Origin: Spirometra erinaceieuropaei
Lineage: Eukaryota; Platyhelminthes; Cestoda; Diphyllobothriidea; Diphyllobothriidae
Length of the DNA stretch: 64,000 nt
Assembly: GCA_902702965.1 (NCBI GenBank)
Contig: CACRXP010000036.1
Coordinates: 240,180 to 304,179 of the forward strand
Direction of reading: 5' to 3'
Below are positions 1 to 12,094 of this stretch, one piece after another. The notes beneath the pieces were generated by a model. The model was given only the letters and a program-made list of their open reading frames with translations, did not search any database and had not been told where the DNA came from. A program made the translations under genes and the position numbers. The first letter of the stretch is position 1. The number at the start of each line of letters is the position of its first letter.

Positions 1-400
1 CCAAAGACATGAAGCTACATTTCGACGAAGAAAACTCCATCTGCCATGTAGAACTCCACTTTCATAAGCATGGTAGATCGGAATTAATTTTTTTAATGCA
101 GACATTTGCGGTGTCCTTAGAATATGAGTAAACACGCTTAAAGTAATCGGCAAAAGTGAACGTTTGGGAATTTGTGATTTCTGTCGAAACATCATTGATG
201 TGAAGAAGAAGAAGAAGAAGAAGAAGAAGAAGAAGAAGAAGAAGGAGTAGCAGACACAGAACCGTGCCTTGAAGTACACCACTCATGCTTGAGTGAAGCG
301 TCCATTAGCCATCGCCAACCACAATCGACTGAGCCCAACTGAGCACGACGGAATTATTCTGCGCTCCAACTGGGACAATTTCGACATGGATACCATCCCA
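1..400 (-). mobile_element. non-LTR reverse transcriptase fragment (degenerate)
   Basis: Read on the minus strand, this segment shows the RT block SGVLQGTVL, then a poly-leucine run, then HINDVS, and about ten residues later FADYFK. These match the SGVPQG / LLF-INDL / FADD-K order of non-LTR reverse transcriptases. The second catalytic Asp is Tyr (FADY), and the usual PLLFL segment is replaced by leucines encoded by a (CTT)n tract. The preceding block is in a shifted frame with a stop, so this is a dead fragment. A matching upstream RT block on the same strand lies at 1578-1820. The two may belong to one element split by the plus-strand CR1 between them. Confidence 0.6.
202..244. repeat. (GAA)n / (CTT)n microsatellite
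   Basis: About 14 uninterrupted GAA triplets. They lie in frame inside the minus-strand RT fragment, where they encode poly-leucine. Confidence 0.95.
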
Positions 401-559
401 CACTTACAGTCTCTGATATTGATACTGGAACCGTACGTACAGACTAACTTTGTGCATTTTTGGAATATTTTTTCACGCATCGAAATTCGCCTGGAACCTG
501 GATTAAGTGCAATTTGTTTATCAGCACGGTCCAACTGACAACGCAACTGGCTACGCAAC

Positions 560-753
560 NNNNNNNNNNNNNNNNNNNNNNNNNNNNNNNNNNNNNNNNN
601 NNNNNNNNNNNNNNNNNNNNNNNNNNNNNNNNNNNNNNNNNNNNNNNNNNNNNNNNNNNNNNNNNNNNNNNNNNNNNNNNNNNNNNNNNNNNNNNNNNNN
701 NNNNNNNNNNNNNNNNNNNNNNNNNNNNNNNNNNNNNNNNNNNNNNNNNNNNN
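560..753. other. assembly gap (N)
   Basis: A run of 194 N. It interrupts the 5' side of the CR1-like fragment that continues from 754. Confidence 0.99.
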
Positions 754-1577
754 ACTTTCTGGGCGGTGCAGCCCTACAAGAGGTCGAAGCCCAAAAGGAC
801 CTCGGTGTGCTTACGACGAGTTCCCTAAAACCATCCGCCCACTGTTCGAGGGTGGCAAAAACCGCAATGTCCGTACTGTACGCCATCAAGCGTGCATTTA
901 TGGACTTTGACGAAGAAGCCTTCTCTAAGACATTCGGAACATTCGTCCGGCCGCATTTAGAGTACGGCATACAAGCTTGGAGGCCGTGGGCTGTTATGGA
1001 TCAAAACTGCCTCGAAAGAGTCCAGAGGAGAGCCACGAAGATGGTCAGGGGTCAAAGCTCTCTTCCTTATGCGACCCGCCTAGTAAATCTGAACCTCTTT
1101 CCTTTGAGTTACAGGCAACTTCGCGGAGATCTCTTGCAAGCCTTCCACATTGTAAAGGGGTTGGATTGCAGTCTGGCCTTCGAGGACTTTTTTGAATTTG
1201 CTACCACGACCAACCTCCGAGGTCACCCGTTAAAACTGCGCACTCAGCAGGCACGGCTGGATGTGCGGAAGTTCTCCTTCTCGGTTCGGGTGGTCAAACC
1301 GTGGAATGAGCTCCCCCCAGATGTTGTGATGTCACCATCTATACAAAGTTTTAAGAAGAATCTGGACATATTTATGTTCCGAAATGACCAAGAGCGATGA
1401 GAAGTCGAGCTCACCCCCTGTAACTCCTTCTCATTTTGTCCCACCATTATGGGTGTGTTCGAACTATTTCAGCCCAGAACATCTATCTGTACACCACACA
1501 TTTTTTACGTTGCAAATAGGGTACTCAAAGGCTTACGCCTATTTCCCTCAATAAACTGAACTGAACTGAACTGAACC
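754..1577 (+). mobile_element. CR1-type non-LTR retrotransposon, 3' end (RT C-terminus plus 3' UTR)
   Basis: An open frame runs out of the gap to a stop at 1398-1400. It carries the region after the catalytic palm of CR1 reverse transcriptases: DLGVLTTSSLKPSAHC, then RPHLEYGIQAWRPW, LERVQRRATKMV, and a C-terminus ending near VVKPWNELPPDVV. About 150 bp of 3' UTR follows and ends in four tandem CTGAA units, as expected of the CR1 clade, whose 3' ends are short tandem repeats rather than poly(A). No internal stop is visible in the part shown, so this is a relatively young copy. Its RT core is missing or lies in the gap. The sequence resumes at 1578 with an RT fragment on the opposite strand, suggesting insertion into an older element. 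Confidence 0.85.
1556..1575 (+). repeat. (CTGAA)4 terminal repeat of the CR1 element
   Basis: Four tandem pentamers immediately after an AATAAA-like string mark the 3' terminus of the CR1 copy. Confidence 0.85.
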
Positions 1578-1820
1578 ACGACTTTCTGATAGCGGTTGAA
1601 TAGGCGTGAACCAATAACGTCGAGTAGAGCAGACCGGACGCCAAGGGTTTCCAATTTTACTAAAAGAAGTCTATGTGGCGGCTTGTTGACAGCTTTGTTA
1701 AGATCAAAGTAGATAACTACGCTGATTGTTGCTCATTACGAAGAGAAGTGATTAGATCTAGAAAGGCTAGGTGACAAGTTTCGCAGGATCGTCCAGGTAA
1801 AAACCCATGCTGATTAGAGC
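1578..1820 (-). mobile_element. non-LTR reverse transcriptase fragment (palm, DLNKAVNKPPHRLL)
   Basis: On the minus strand one frame reads VVIYFDLNKAVNKPPHRLL followed by a KLETLG block. This matches the FDFSKAFDKVPH-LL-KL motif that holds the first catalytic Asp of non-LTR RTs. It ends next to the CR1 terminus at 1577 and probably once continued into the minus-strand fragment at 1-400. Several stops upstream show decay. Confidence 0.55.
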
Positions 1821-2539
1821 TCAGAAGCTGACTATAGACGAACATTTCATTCAAGAGACAAAATTCAGAACAATACTGAGAGAAGGACAACGATCCAACT
1901 CTTTAGATCTCGTTTCCAGTGAAGAAGAAGGAGTCATGAGGCACGTGAATGTACAACCTCTACTCGGTTTTAGTGATCTTATTGCATTTACCCGCGTGTG
2001 CTCTCTCTTATCGAACCCACTGTTAATATTCTTTAGATTTTTCCGATCCGGTGCTAATTTATTCACCAGAATATGTGCACCCGAGGTCGAAGGCCATATC
2101 AGAAGACAGTCTGAATAACTCGGATAATCGTTGTAGTTCCATAGTAATAAACAGTAAGATTAGCTGAGCACGATAGAGTTAATAAGGCGGGGAATAAATT
2201 GAAAAGTGAACACACATTCGGGGTGATTAGACGAGCAGTCAGCGAATAACATCAGCGTTTGGTGGTCGGTCCAAAAGCGAGCGACAACAAAGAACGATGG
2301 GCGAAGAACGACAACAGCTGACGAATAGGGATACACAAACAAAGACAGAAGGTTAGGAGTAAAGTCTGGTTACTAATAAACGGTCAGCAGCAAAAAACAA
2401 GAATACGAAATCGACAGCAGGGATGTCACACCCACAACCACAAATTAAGAGGCGCAGGAATAGTTAGAAGATTGATTTTAACGCAATGAACGTGCTGTTT
2501 CGGAGGAACCCTGGTCAGTCAACACGGAAGATCCTGAAG
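1821..2539. other. no recognisable feature
   Basis: Only short ORFs without family resemblance. No RNA gene or clear repeat was seen. Confidence 0.5.
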
Positions 2540-4150
2540 AATTATGGCAGGATTATAGAACGCCTAACTGAATCTCATTGTCCAGTGAAATTAACGAAAC
2601 GATGTGCGCGACCGCCGTAGGTCACTCCGATGACAAAAACGATCATAAAGAAGAAACAGAAACTGTGGAAAAAGTATTCACATATTCAAGATCCCATAAC
2701 ATTCGCCGGATATTAGGAGCAACGTAATAAATGCCCCAGACAAATACGGGTTGCTAGAATTTCTTTCGAGCTCCGACTGACACCAGAATCCATCATATGT
2801 CCCAAGAGGTATTATGGGTGCATCCGCAGTAGAAGGAAACACGGGGACGAAATGGCATTTCTGAAAAATAGCCTCGGAAACTTACTAATTGAAGGGCCGC
2901 AGAATGTACAGTCACTGTCTCAGTTTCTCGACCGCTTTTTACGGTGGAGTCCTCTGAAGACAATCAGGAGTTTGAAATGGGCCAAGATACTGCCGTCGTT
3001 GAAACCGTAGCCTTTTCCGTCGAAGAAGTAAGACGCGTTCTCAGTCAAAATAAGTTAGACACATCTCCTGAACCAGACGGGCTTCCTGGACTGATATTTA
3101 AAGAACTATCTGCAGAGCTTGCAAAGCCTCTTTTATCTCTCCCTGAGCTATCATTGAGAACAGGGAGGATGTTCTTGCAGTGGGAGACAATCAAACTCGT
3201 TCTCTTACATAAGGGAGGTAGCAGGATGACAGCAAGCAGCTTTCGGTCTATTAGTTCGACTTGTCTCTCATGCAAAATGATGGAAGTTCTGGTAAGGAGT
3301 ACCATGCGGCAATTCTGTAAAGAAAACAACACCTTACAGAATTTTCATCACGGCTTTGGGAGAGGACGTTTCTGCCTCTCAACTCTGCTAAATTTTCTGG
3401 AGGTCTGCACCAGGGCTTTAGGAGAGAGCCTTGAGGTCCATGTCGTGTACATCGCTTTCCGCAAACCACTCGACACTGTTCCGCACCAACGCCTTCTTCG
3501 TAAATCAAGCGCCTTCGGCACCCTGGAAAATCTTCTCAACTGGATTAGGGCGTTTCTGGTTGGTCGAAAACAGCATGTCTGTATCAGAGATGATATGTCA
3601 CACTGGGTGAACTTGACTAGTGGTGTGCCTCAAGGCTCAGTTCTGGGACCATTGCTCTTCATCCTTTATGTTAATGACAGCCTTCAGGAACTCGACAGCG
3701 GCCAAATAATGTTTTCCGACGACGTTAAGCTCTGACAAGTCATTAGGGGTCCGAATGACCAGAAATCCCTTCAAAATAATCTGCATCGACTGCAAACGTG
3801 GTCCGAGAATTGGCCTCTGGATTTCAATGCACAGAAATTTGCCGTCCCTCATGTGGGTCCAACAAACTGTCACTCAAATGACAGCAGGAGGGCATACCAC
3901 TTGAAAGATGTCACTCTTCCCACAGAATCTTCGCAAAATGATCTCGGCGTTTGAATACACAGCAACATGAAACCAGCACTACAGTGCAACAAGTTTGCAA
4001 GAACCGTCGCGGGAGTACTCCACACGATCAAAAGGGCGTTTGTAACTCTTGACAAAGAACTTTTTGGAAGAGTTCATGGGACCCTTGTTCAGCCGTATCT
4101 AGAATACGGCATACAATATGAACTTGAGCTGAATACCTGCTGGAACCCGT
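2540..4150 (+). pseudogene. CR1-like non-LTR retrotransposon, degenerate
   Basis: Broken plus-strand coding sequence in CR1 order. First comes a linker between endonuclease and RT, with a KKKQKLWKKY-like stretch near 2650 in shifting frames. An RT frame opens at 2944 with LDTSPEPDGLPGLIFKEL, IKLVLLHKGG, YIAFRKPLDTVPHQRLL, LTSGVPQGSVLGPLLF and FSDDVKL. TGA at 3733-3735 stops it, but the same frame continues through LHRLQTWSENW to a second TGA at 3952-3954. It then runs on through LHTIKRAFVTL and VQPYLEYGIQ. The FADD box has become FSDD, with both Asp residues kept. No 3' terminal repeat is present, so the end is truncated. It resembles the copy at 754-1577 but is much older. Confidence 0.8.
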
Positions 4151-5580
4151 AAAGTTTGTTTTTAAAAAATGCTATTTAAATCGTGCAAGTACCATTTTAT
4201 TAGCGAAAATTCCCGTTGTTCTTGCCCAGTTGTATCCAACGTACTGGCATACACTCAAGCAAGTTCCTAATGGCCTCACGTATCATCCTTATCAAATAAA
4301 TAAACAATAAACAAGTTTGAGACTTCAAATTGGAAACTGAGACCATTTTGAGTCTTCTGGTACAGAGGTGTCGAAGACCGTACTTATTTTACAATTCTAA
4401 GCATGAACCTTGGATGCCATCCCATTTGTACAAAAATCAAGTAAAGCATCTCTGAATGCCTTTTAGTTCCTTTCGGCCACTTGACAGCATTAAGCCCAAG
4501 GAAACTTAACAGTAATCTGAGCGAAGTGAAACTACATTTTAGACAGCTATGTCTTTAGTGCACTTGGGGTGAACTTTTTATATGTGAATTTGCACGGGCG
4601 GGTGACTTTTGACGATATTTATTTTATGTGGGGGGATAAGTCAAGAGGATTTGTATAGCTCGGACCGAAGTCTTTCATTGATTGCGCTTCTTTTAATTCA
4701 TTATCCTCGAAAATTATAGGGGCAGAGTTTTTGTGGACCAAAAATCAGGAAATGGCATTTTGCCGGTGAGAATGACATTTGCCATTAGCTACTTCAATCG
4801 CGCAGTTTTGTAAGATCGGTTTCGCCTTCCCTGTGCATACTGTCTACTGCATACTCGATTTATGAATATGCGAGTTTTAGCTTGTATATACACAAAAACG
4901 TTGTAGCTGAAATTGAGATGGACGGGAAATCCTAAATAATTATGAGAAATAGAAGGGAACTTTGGATAGGGCCCTGAAGTATCCCATTGGTGATATGAAT
5001 TGTATTTGAGACCACGTTTCGAATCTGTACCGTTTGATATCGGCTTGGAAGTAGGATTTGAAAAAATCGAAAAGGGAAGGTCCAATTCTATGACTTATTA
5101 GCATTATTGTTAGTCTTCTATAAAGAACCTCTTCAAATGCCTCTTTAAGTTTGAAAATATATTGTAGCTGCCGTACTTCCATCGTGCCTGTTGCTGGAAA
5201 CGAAATTTAAGAAAGCGAGATGGTAGGGCTGACATGATTTTTTGGGTAAGAAGGTATGAGGAATTTGTCCGAATCACAAATATCAAGCAAGACACCCGAC
5301 TTGTTGGAAACCCGAATAGTCCGTCTGCTTACGTTTTCGATATCAGAACGAGACAACCAGGACGGAATAGAGTTTCTTCACGGAAGCCGAAGACGGCGTG
5401 CTGCAGCGCGGCGGTTGGCACCACCTGAGTGAATGCTCCTACCGTAGCAGGAGGTGCTACAAATGTTCCCCTGTTGGCCATAAAGCTTCACATTGTAGAG
5501 TAGCGCGGGCTAGCCCAAGAAAGAATTGCCAGGTCGTTTTATAAGACGATTCGCATGTACTAAATTTCGAACATCGGAAA
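4151..5580. other. no recognisable feature
   Basis: An AT-rich intergenic stretch. The minus-strand ORFs at 4789-5295 overlap in several frames and show no domain that I recognise. Confidence 0.45.
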
Positions 5581-5583
5581 TAC

Positions 5584-7500
5584 TTGACAGTGAAGATTAA
5601 CGAGGAAATGACCACCCTGCAGATGGACACAGCATCTGAGCTTACTATAATCACCATGCCCACGTGGGAAGATATCGGTTCTTCAGAACTGAAGCCATCA
5701 CAAATCATAGCATGGACGTCAAATGAGACGCGCTTGGAATTCGAAGGCATTTTTCAGGCGACTGTCAGTTTTCGAAATAAGACTTGGCTCGCAGGTACCT
5801 ATGTGTCGAAGACTCGTAACAATCTTCTCGGACTAGAAAGATCTTCGAACTGGGATTGTGAAATCTCCTGTTTGACGAAATTTGCAGCGCGATGTATAAC
5901 ACTACAGAGGAAGGTCCGAAGAAGAGGTATACGGAATGGATGGAGAACGCGGCCGGCAGGTGCACGAAGATGAAGATAAGTTTGAAAGTGAAGCCGGAGA
6001 AAAAACCAGTTTTCAAGCAGAGCCGGCAGATCCCGTTTGCGGTACAGTCGTCCGTAGGACATGAACTAGAAAGATTACGGGCAAAATCTAACCTACCAAC
6101 TGTTCAGCTTGGACTGCTTTAGTCCTGGTGGTGAAGAAACCCAACGGACGAATGCAATTATGTGCAGATTATTCGACGGGTTTGAACGACACACTGGAAG
6201 TTTACCACTACCCGCTATCAGCCTTGGAGCAAATTTTTGTTTCTTTAAGTGGAGGGGAGGCCGTTGAGAGAGAGATGCTTTATTTTGGAAGTATATGCCT
6301 TTAAGATTTTCAGCCAAAAAGCCTCCGTCCACACTGGTTAAAAATCGGCACACAAAACACATAACACCAGAAGATCAAAAGCTGAAAATTAAAACTGTCG
6401 ACATCGTGAAGAATCGCCTGTGAATAAGTTGCGAAATTCGCGTTAGATTTTGTTCTCCTCAAAACGGTGCTGGCGTGGTGCGTAGATGACCTCATAATCG
6501 TAGTTGAGATAAAAGTGAAATCAGTATATAATGAGTAAAATAGGCCAGCGGATTTACATATATGGAAGTCCCCATCTGAACGGAGGGAAGAAAAGGGCAG
6601 CTCAATTTCAAAGGCCCGCCAAAGATCAATCTATCCGAGGCCCACTTACAAATTGTAGTGGACGAGAAATCGCAGGAACTTTTGATAAATACTCAAAGGG
6701 TCTCTTCAAATGCACCCGCCTCAACTACGGCGTGAAAACAGTGCCTAGTTTGTTCCAGCAGATCATGGGTACGATGCTTACGAATGTCCCCGGGGCTATT
6801 GCGTATCTGGAAGATATTTTTGTTGTTGGTGGCTCAGAGGAAGAGCTGACTCAACGTCTAGACCAGGTTGTCCACATCCTGGTCGGCTATGTAGGTCTAT
6901 GTACATTTTCGGTTTTTCACTTAGCATTTTCTTGTACACCCGAACTTTTCTGTACCGTTGTTTGAATATACTAAAATGCACACGACTGGTTTCGGCTTGC
7001 GTTAACGTGTGCTTTGTGTCCGTCTGCTGCATGGAGTCATTGCTCTATTGATTTCGTTCGTGCATTTCAATCCTTCTTAGTCAATTGCCACGAACAGCTT
7101 TTATTTCTCTGTCATATCTTGCCGGACGTGAATTTGCCCGAGCAACAAGTTCCACTAAGTGACTTCAGGTTGGAACCTTCTAGACTTTACCCAGAGCATT
7201 CGCGCTACAACGGCTGATACCGAAGAGGGCTTCCTTCTTCGTTAGTCTGTGCAATTATTCACTATTGCCGTTTTTCCATATTCTTTTTGCTATCGTTTTT
7301 TATAACGAATCCAGCCTCCGCCACATAAAGTTGAATTGTTCCTGTATCTATTTTTCTTTGTAATTTTGGCTGACATTTCCACTACAACTACGGCCTTATG
7401 ATCAATGCGGAGAAAAGTGAATTCGTACAAAAGGAGATCCGATATCTCGGGTTATTAGTCAACGAAAATGGATGCGCACCTGACCCAGAGAGTGAGTAAG
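5584..7500 (+). pseudogene. Ty3/gypsy LTR-retrotransposon pol remnant
   Basis: Protease and RT pieces appear in gypsy order. An aspartic-protease segment reads LQMDTASELTIITMPTW and later NLLGLERS; the usual DTGSD is DTASE here. RT blocks follow: VVKKPNGRMQLCADYSTGLND (about 6128-6190), KINLSEAHLQIVVDEKSQEL (about 6622), LNYGVKTVPSLFQQIMGTML, and AYLEDIFVVGGSEEEL. The catalytic YLDD is YLED. Near 7393-7495 a further block reads NAEKSEFVQKEIRYLG. Frameshifts separate the blocks, and two unrelated stretches (about 6245-6520 and 6883-7381) interrupt them. No LTRs, RNase H or integrase were recognised. The element is dead and fragmented. Confidence 0.8.
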
Positions 7501-8164
7501 GCATTTTAAAGCATGAAAGTGTTGAAGAACACGAAGGATCTTCAATTGTTTGTGATCTTCAGCTACACCTTTGTCCGAAAAGCCTTTTTTATTTTCTTGT
7601 ACTCTTTCAAAGTTATGGTCTTCCGCTCCTCTTCAACAGGCTCCGTGAATTTCCCGACAGATTCTTCAGTCTTTTACTTTTGCCCGAAAACTGGTTCCTT
7701 GACCACGTATCATTGTCACTTCATGTGCGTATTCATTTGTTCCCCACCTTCCGCCGCTATACCTATCCTTCTTCATGACGGGATGACACCCGTTTTAAGA
7801 GAACCCCAGTGGCCGTCAAACTCCTGCTGGCTTGCGACACGAGGCCTGTTTTTCGCAAAGCCCCACGATTACGGTTTGCGTGACCCCCTCCAAGGTGTTC
7901 AGATGACGGCGCAGAGGGTTCTGCAACAGCGCCGAATTCCCTACTGGCCGCTCCTTGTTGCCAGCCGTCCTTCCTTTCGGTGCGACTTGATTTGGCACTT
8001 TTTCTGTTTATCCTTAACAATTTTCCTTCTACTGTTGTCCATCACACCTTTGCTTGACTGATAATACAGTGACAGACAGCGTTTTACTTTACTCTATCCC
8101 GTGACTATCCGAGAAGCACTCGGCTAAGTAATGTTTTTATACCGAAGGGTTGTTTCCTGTTACC
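7501..8164. other. no recognisable feature
   Basis: Downstream flank of the gypsy remnant. The 182-residue plus-strand ORF at 7513-8061 matches no family I know and is not called as a gene. Confidence 0.4.
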
Positions 8165-9960
8165 CTAACGTTGGTCAAGTATCCAATGAGCTTCCATCAC
8201 ATCATTTTCAGTGAGTATGTCAACCTTGTAATCTATGAGCTTGTCGAACACGATACGATCCACGGGCGGCCACGAACATGCCACTTTCTCAATCGGCGGT
8301 CTCACACGCAGTGGCAATTCTTCAATCAAGAAAACCCTTTCGATTTCATTTGACTTGGTTTCATTCTTGAGTAGCACTCTTAGACTACCGACTTCGCCTT
8401 ACATTTAACCGAGTCACCCAAAGCGCTCAATATCAACGTTGCTGGTTATGTGAAAGATCCCTTTGTTGGCGATTAGCTCTTGATTAATCAGACTGACATT
8501 CAAGCAACCGCCCAAATGCGTTTGTTTCGGCGTTCCCAACGATAGCTGTTAACTTTACGTGTATAAACCCCAAACTGTGCTGACGCACACGCACTTCTAC
8601 TCAGGGTGAAAAATCCTTTATCTTGCAATATCCGTTGTTCGTTCTCCGATGGTATATGCTGATGCTCTGTGCAGTTGGACTGACCATACCATTCTCTGGA
8701 CCTACACACATTGGCGAAATGCGCTTTATCAAGGCAGACGAAACATGCTTTATGTTCATTCACACACTTCTACTTATGCTTGAGAGGATAAGGAGACAAG
8801 ACTGACGACCTGACGTGGCACACTAAACAACCAAGAAGGTAGTAGGATCTTTGCGCATTTGAGTGCTGAATGTCAGTAATTGAAAGATTTTGGAGATGAA
8901 GTGCTTTTCTTCCTGCGTGAGCTGTCTGCACCAACTTCTGGCTATCCTTGAATGCGTGTCCACAAATTCCGTGAGATCTGCAGAGTTTGGGTCTATACCC
9001 CCTGTGGATATCCCATCGGCTACCTTAGTTCATTGGTCTTGCACAGAGTATGATAATGACCTCGCTGTTCGCTCCAAGACAGCTGGAGACTGTAAGTTAA
9101 GCACAATTTATTTGTGGGTGCGATTTCCCATTCCTTCATTCTGATGCAGAAGTCTGAAAGTGACTTTACATTATGTGAGGTTTTACATGCCTGGCCAAGC
9201 AGTCCCTCGAGAACAAACGTACAGTAATGTGCGGTTTGCCGGTCATGTCTCTGATTATCTCTCTTACACTCTTGTGTTTAAATGACGAAGGCGAAATGAC
9301 GCAAATTTAAATCACGGCCCTCGCACCTCCTTGATAATATCATGCTAGGTACGAGAGTTTTTATCCAGCGTCCTCTACCTTGCTCTCACCGTACACCTAG
9401 ACCTGATGAACAAATATTCGTCAGTGTGCAGGATTCTCGTCGAAATGGCACAAATCAACTTTAGGCGGTTCCAAACTGGCCATTAATGAAATCATCGTGT
9501 TGGCTCTAGGTGCCTCGGCCGCCTTTTTCTAGAGATTCATCTCTCATCGTGCATTCTTTTAAGTACCGGGCTATGTGTGCGGTCTGATCTACAGACTTCA
9601 CACCATCATCGCCCGAATCCATTTCAGTCTTGGCTCAGTCTCAATCCCAGCGACCTTCGTTTAACTCCCGGCATTGTGAATCGCACGTTCAGGCTCCACT
9701 TCGCGTCTAACACGCTTCTTGTGAGGCTGAGCGATTTCTAAAGCCCTTAAAGCTCTATTGTTCCTATGGCTGGAACCACTTCTAGAATCCAACATGCAAG
9801 AGCCGGAATGGACATCAGAGGTTATGACTTTTTACCGACGCTGGTTGTCGGATTCGTCTTCTTTGAGCATTTTTTCCACAAGTATCCGTCTCTTGGAAAT
9901 TGTGAGCATGAAAATTTTCAGTGCAGCCAATAGGTGGTAATTGTCGATTACTGTGGTCGA
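8165..9960 (-). pseudogene. BEL/Pao-type LTR-retrotransposon gag-protease remnant
   Basis: Read on the minus strand from right to left. Near 9480 a piece reads MASLEPPKVDLCHFDENPAH, resembling the start of the BEL/Pao gag. Around 9200 comes MTGKPHITVRLFSRDCLARH. A zinc-knuckle region at 8763-8500 reads HKACFVCLDKAHFANVC, then C-H-H residues in NCTEHQHI. An end-of-protease segment at 8377-8165 ends IDYKVDILTENDVMEAHWIL. The C-x2-C-x4-H-x4-C knuckle followed by a C/H-rich tail, then a D-VDIL--DV-EAHW segment, is the pattern I associate with BEL/Pao elements. Multiple stops and frame changes are present. RT, integrase and LTRs were not seen. Confidence 0.6.
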
Positions 9961-10489
9961 AAATCCGGTATCCTCGAGTAACGCGTGCGTCAAATCAGAA
10001 CGAAAACCGAAGCTAGGTTTTTAGGGCATCATTTTGCAAATAATCAAGAACAAACAAAGTACAAATCGCAACAGTGGATACCAGTAAACAAATAATTCTA
10101 GCGCCTGACTCCAGACAACACAGTGTACGTCTGCAATCTTTAGTCGCACGCGTGTGCAGGAACGATTTTAAGTAATGGGGTTGACTTTCAGTCTCAAGGT
10201 CAAAGTCGGGAATTGACCAACCAAGCAAATTAAGTTCAGGCGGGCAAGGACAAAATAAAGAAGATAGTGAACAACATTGAGGTCAGATAGAAGTTCCCAG
10301 AGGACAGATATGGAGAATTTTCAAACATATTCGCTAGATACCAGTCTTTTTGTGGCATATAGCAACATATTTTAAAATGATTTCTACTGCCCATTGCGAC
10401 TTATTACAAAAATGGATGCGGGTCGTGGAGCGTTTTTTTTTTAGGCTGACTGTAAATAATCATCTTGCGACAGATGGATTTCTTAAAAA
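9961..10489. other. no recognisable feature
   Basis: Short ORFs only. Nothing was recognised. Confidence 0.45.
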
Positions 10490-11640
10490 TTATGCCCCCA
10501 CATGTTTCTTTAAACACAGAAGTTTTGTGGCCGTCACAACCTCACTTAGTAACGAGTTTCGTGTTCGGCCTACCCGTTGACTTAAGAAACAGTTTCCGTG
10601 GCCCATTCGCCTGCGTGCTCTTTTGACCTTGGCGGGATGACGGCATAGATAATAAGTGCTTGTAGGCTCAAATAAGTCCTCTGGTTCCAGTGAACAGTCA
10701 TGACCGCCGATACTCTGGAACTTCCACTGCAGACTACGACTTAATTGTAAATAATGTAATGGGAATAAGTCGAACTCCCTCAACCTATCTTGGTACGATG
10801 TGCTCTTAAGACTATCGACCATTTTCGCCGCCTAACGTTGCATCTGTTCAAATAGGCCAACATCTCTCCTCCTCCATGTTGTCCATACTGGTAGTCCGTA
10901 TTTTAAATGGGATTTTGCAAAGACTCCAGAAGTTCATCCGAAGAGTTCAGGAGAAAATATCTTAAGCGAACGTTTAACACGGCGCAAAGTACCAGCTGGT
11001 TTCTAGACCACCTCCATACAGTGTTCTGATCGCATCACATATACTGTCGTCAGTATGTCCAGGTCTCTTTGCGTTCCCACATCTTTAATGTAGTCCCAGT
11101 AATAGAATACTGGTGGTTTGGGAGAGCGTTTGATTGATGTTCAAGTTTGGGACCACGAGCCTGCCCACAGTAAACTTGAAAAGCCACCTGTCCAACCAAA
11201 CGCTCAGTCTGTCAACGTTCGATTGCGGCTTTTTTGCCCCGTTAGCACAGTTGGCTTCAATCCATATTTTTATTTCATCGCGAGCATGACAGCCTCAAGA
11301 TCAAGTTTCCTGTTGAGGTAACTAGTATTATTTTGCATTCACATAGCCTCTCTGGCATTTAACAATACTACTTTTGTTATTTTTAGAACCGAATCTTGAG
11401 GAACACCAGTAATCAAGTTCATCCAATTTGATTATCTTCTCCGATGAAGACAAATTGTTTTCGACCAATCAGAAATGCCCTCATCTGGTTCAAAAGCTTT
11501 CCTTTTATGTTAAAATCTCTCAGGTTATGCAGAAGGTGTTAATGTAGGACATTGTAGAAGGCTTTGCGGAAATCTGTATATTCTACATCTACTTCGAAGC
11601 CCACTTCAGAACACTAGTCCAGACCTCATAATGAGTAAGC
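10490..11640 (-). pseudogene. CR1-like non-LTR retrotransposon, degenerate, internally deleted
   Basis: From right to left on the minus strand: an RT palm block EYTDFRKAFYNVLH (about 11590-11550), then LLNQMRAFLIGRKQFVFIGE (about 11480). After a lost section come KDVGTQRDLDILTT (about 11085), SHLKYGLPVWTTW (about 10900) and QRDLFEQMQR-like debris. A 110-residue ORF (10822-10490) holds LREFDLFPLHYLQLSRSLQW and CRHPAKVKRARRR. It aligns by eye with the C-terminal region of the CR1 copy at 754-1400. The FADD catalytic block is absent and the frame shifts repeatedly. Confidence 0.7.
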
Positions 11641-11844
11641 AGACTTCGGCGACTAATGGCTTCTGCATCCGACAACTGACCGGTTCGGACAGTTGACTTC
11701 TGTCTGGAAAAGGACAGAGGGAGGTTGACAGCACTCAGGCATATTCCTCACTATAAACAATCTGGAGAGTTTAAATCTATTACAGTGCGCTAAAATCCGT
11801 GGCTTGCAAACCTGCCAACTGACAGGATAACTCAGTCCTTTGTG

Positions 11845-12090
11845 TGTGGGCCAGGGTATGTGATAGCACGTCTAGGTGCGGGTTCACATCGTGTCAGTCC
11901 CCTACACCCGATCACGCCTTCGGACTTCTTGACTCTATCATGACTTTATACCCAGGTGGCCGAGGAGGGGTGAGTACGATAGATGCCGCGCAAGCCCATC
12001 ATCTATTTCAGGCGCATGTCTCCTTCCCTGTGCCTACCATGTCTTGGGACACACGGTGGACATCGTCGTTCTAGACGGCCCGACTGTCGC
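11845..12090 (+). repeat. dispersed repeat of about 260 bp (GT-tail family), copy 1
   Basis: Shares ordered blocks with copies at 24590, 56890 and 63005: a CTTCTTGACTCT-like block, a GATGCCGCGCAAG block and a CACGGTGGACATCGTCG block near the 3' end. This copy is the most diverged and lacks the terminal (GT)n. Confidence 0.6.
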
Positions 12091-12094
12091 AAGT

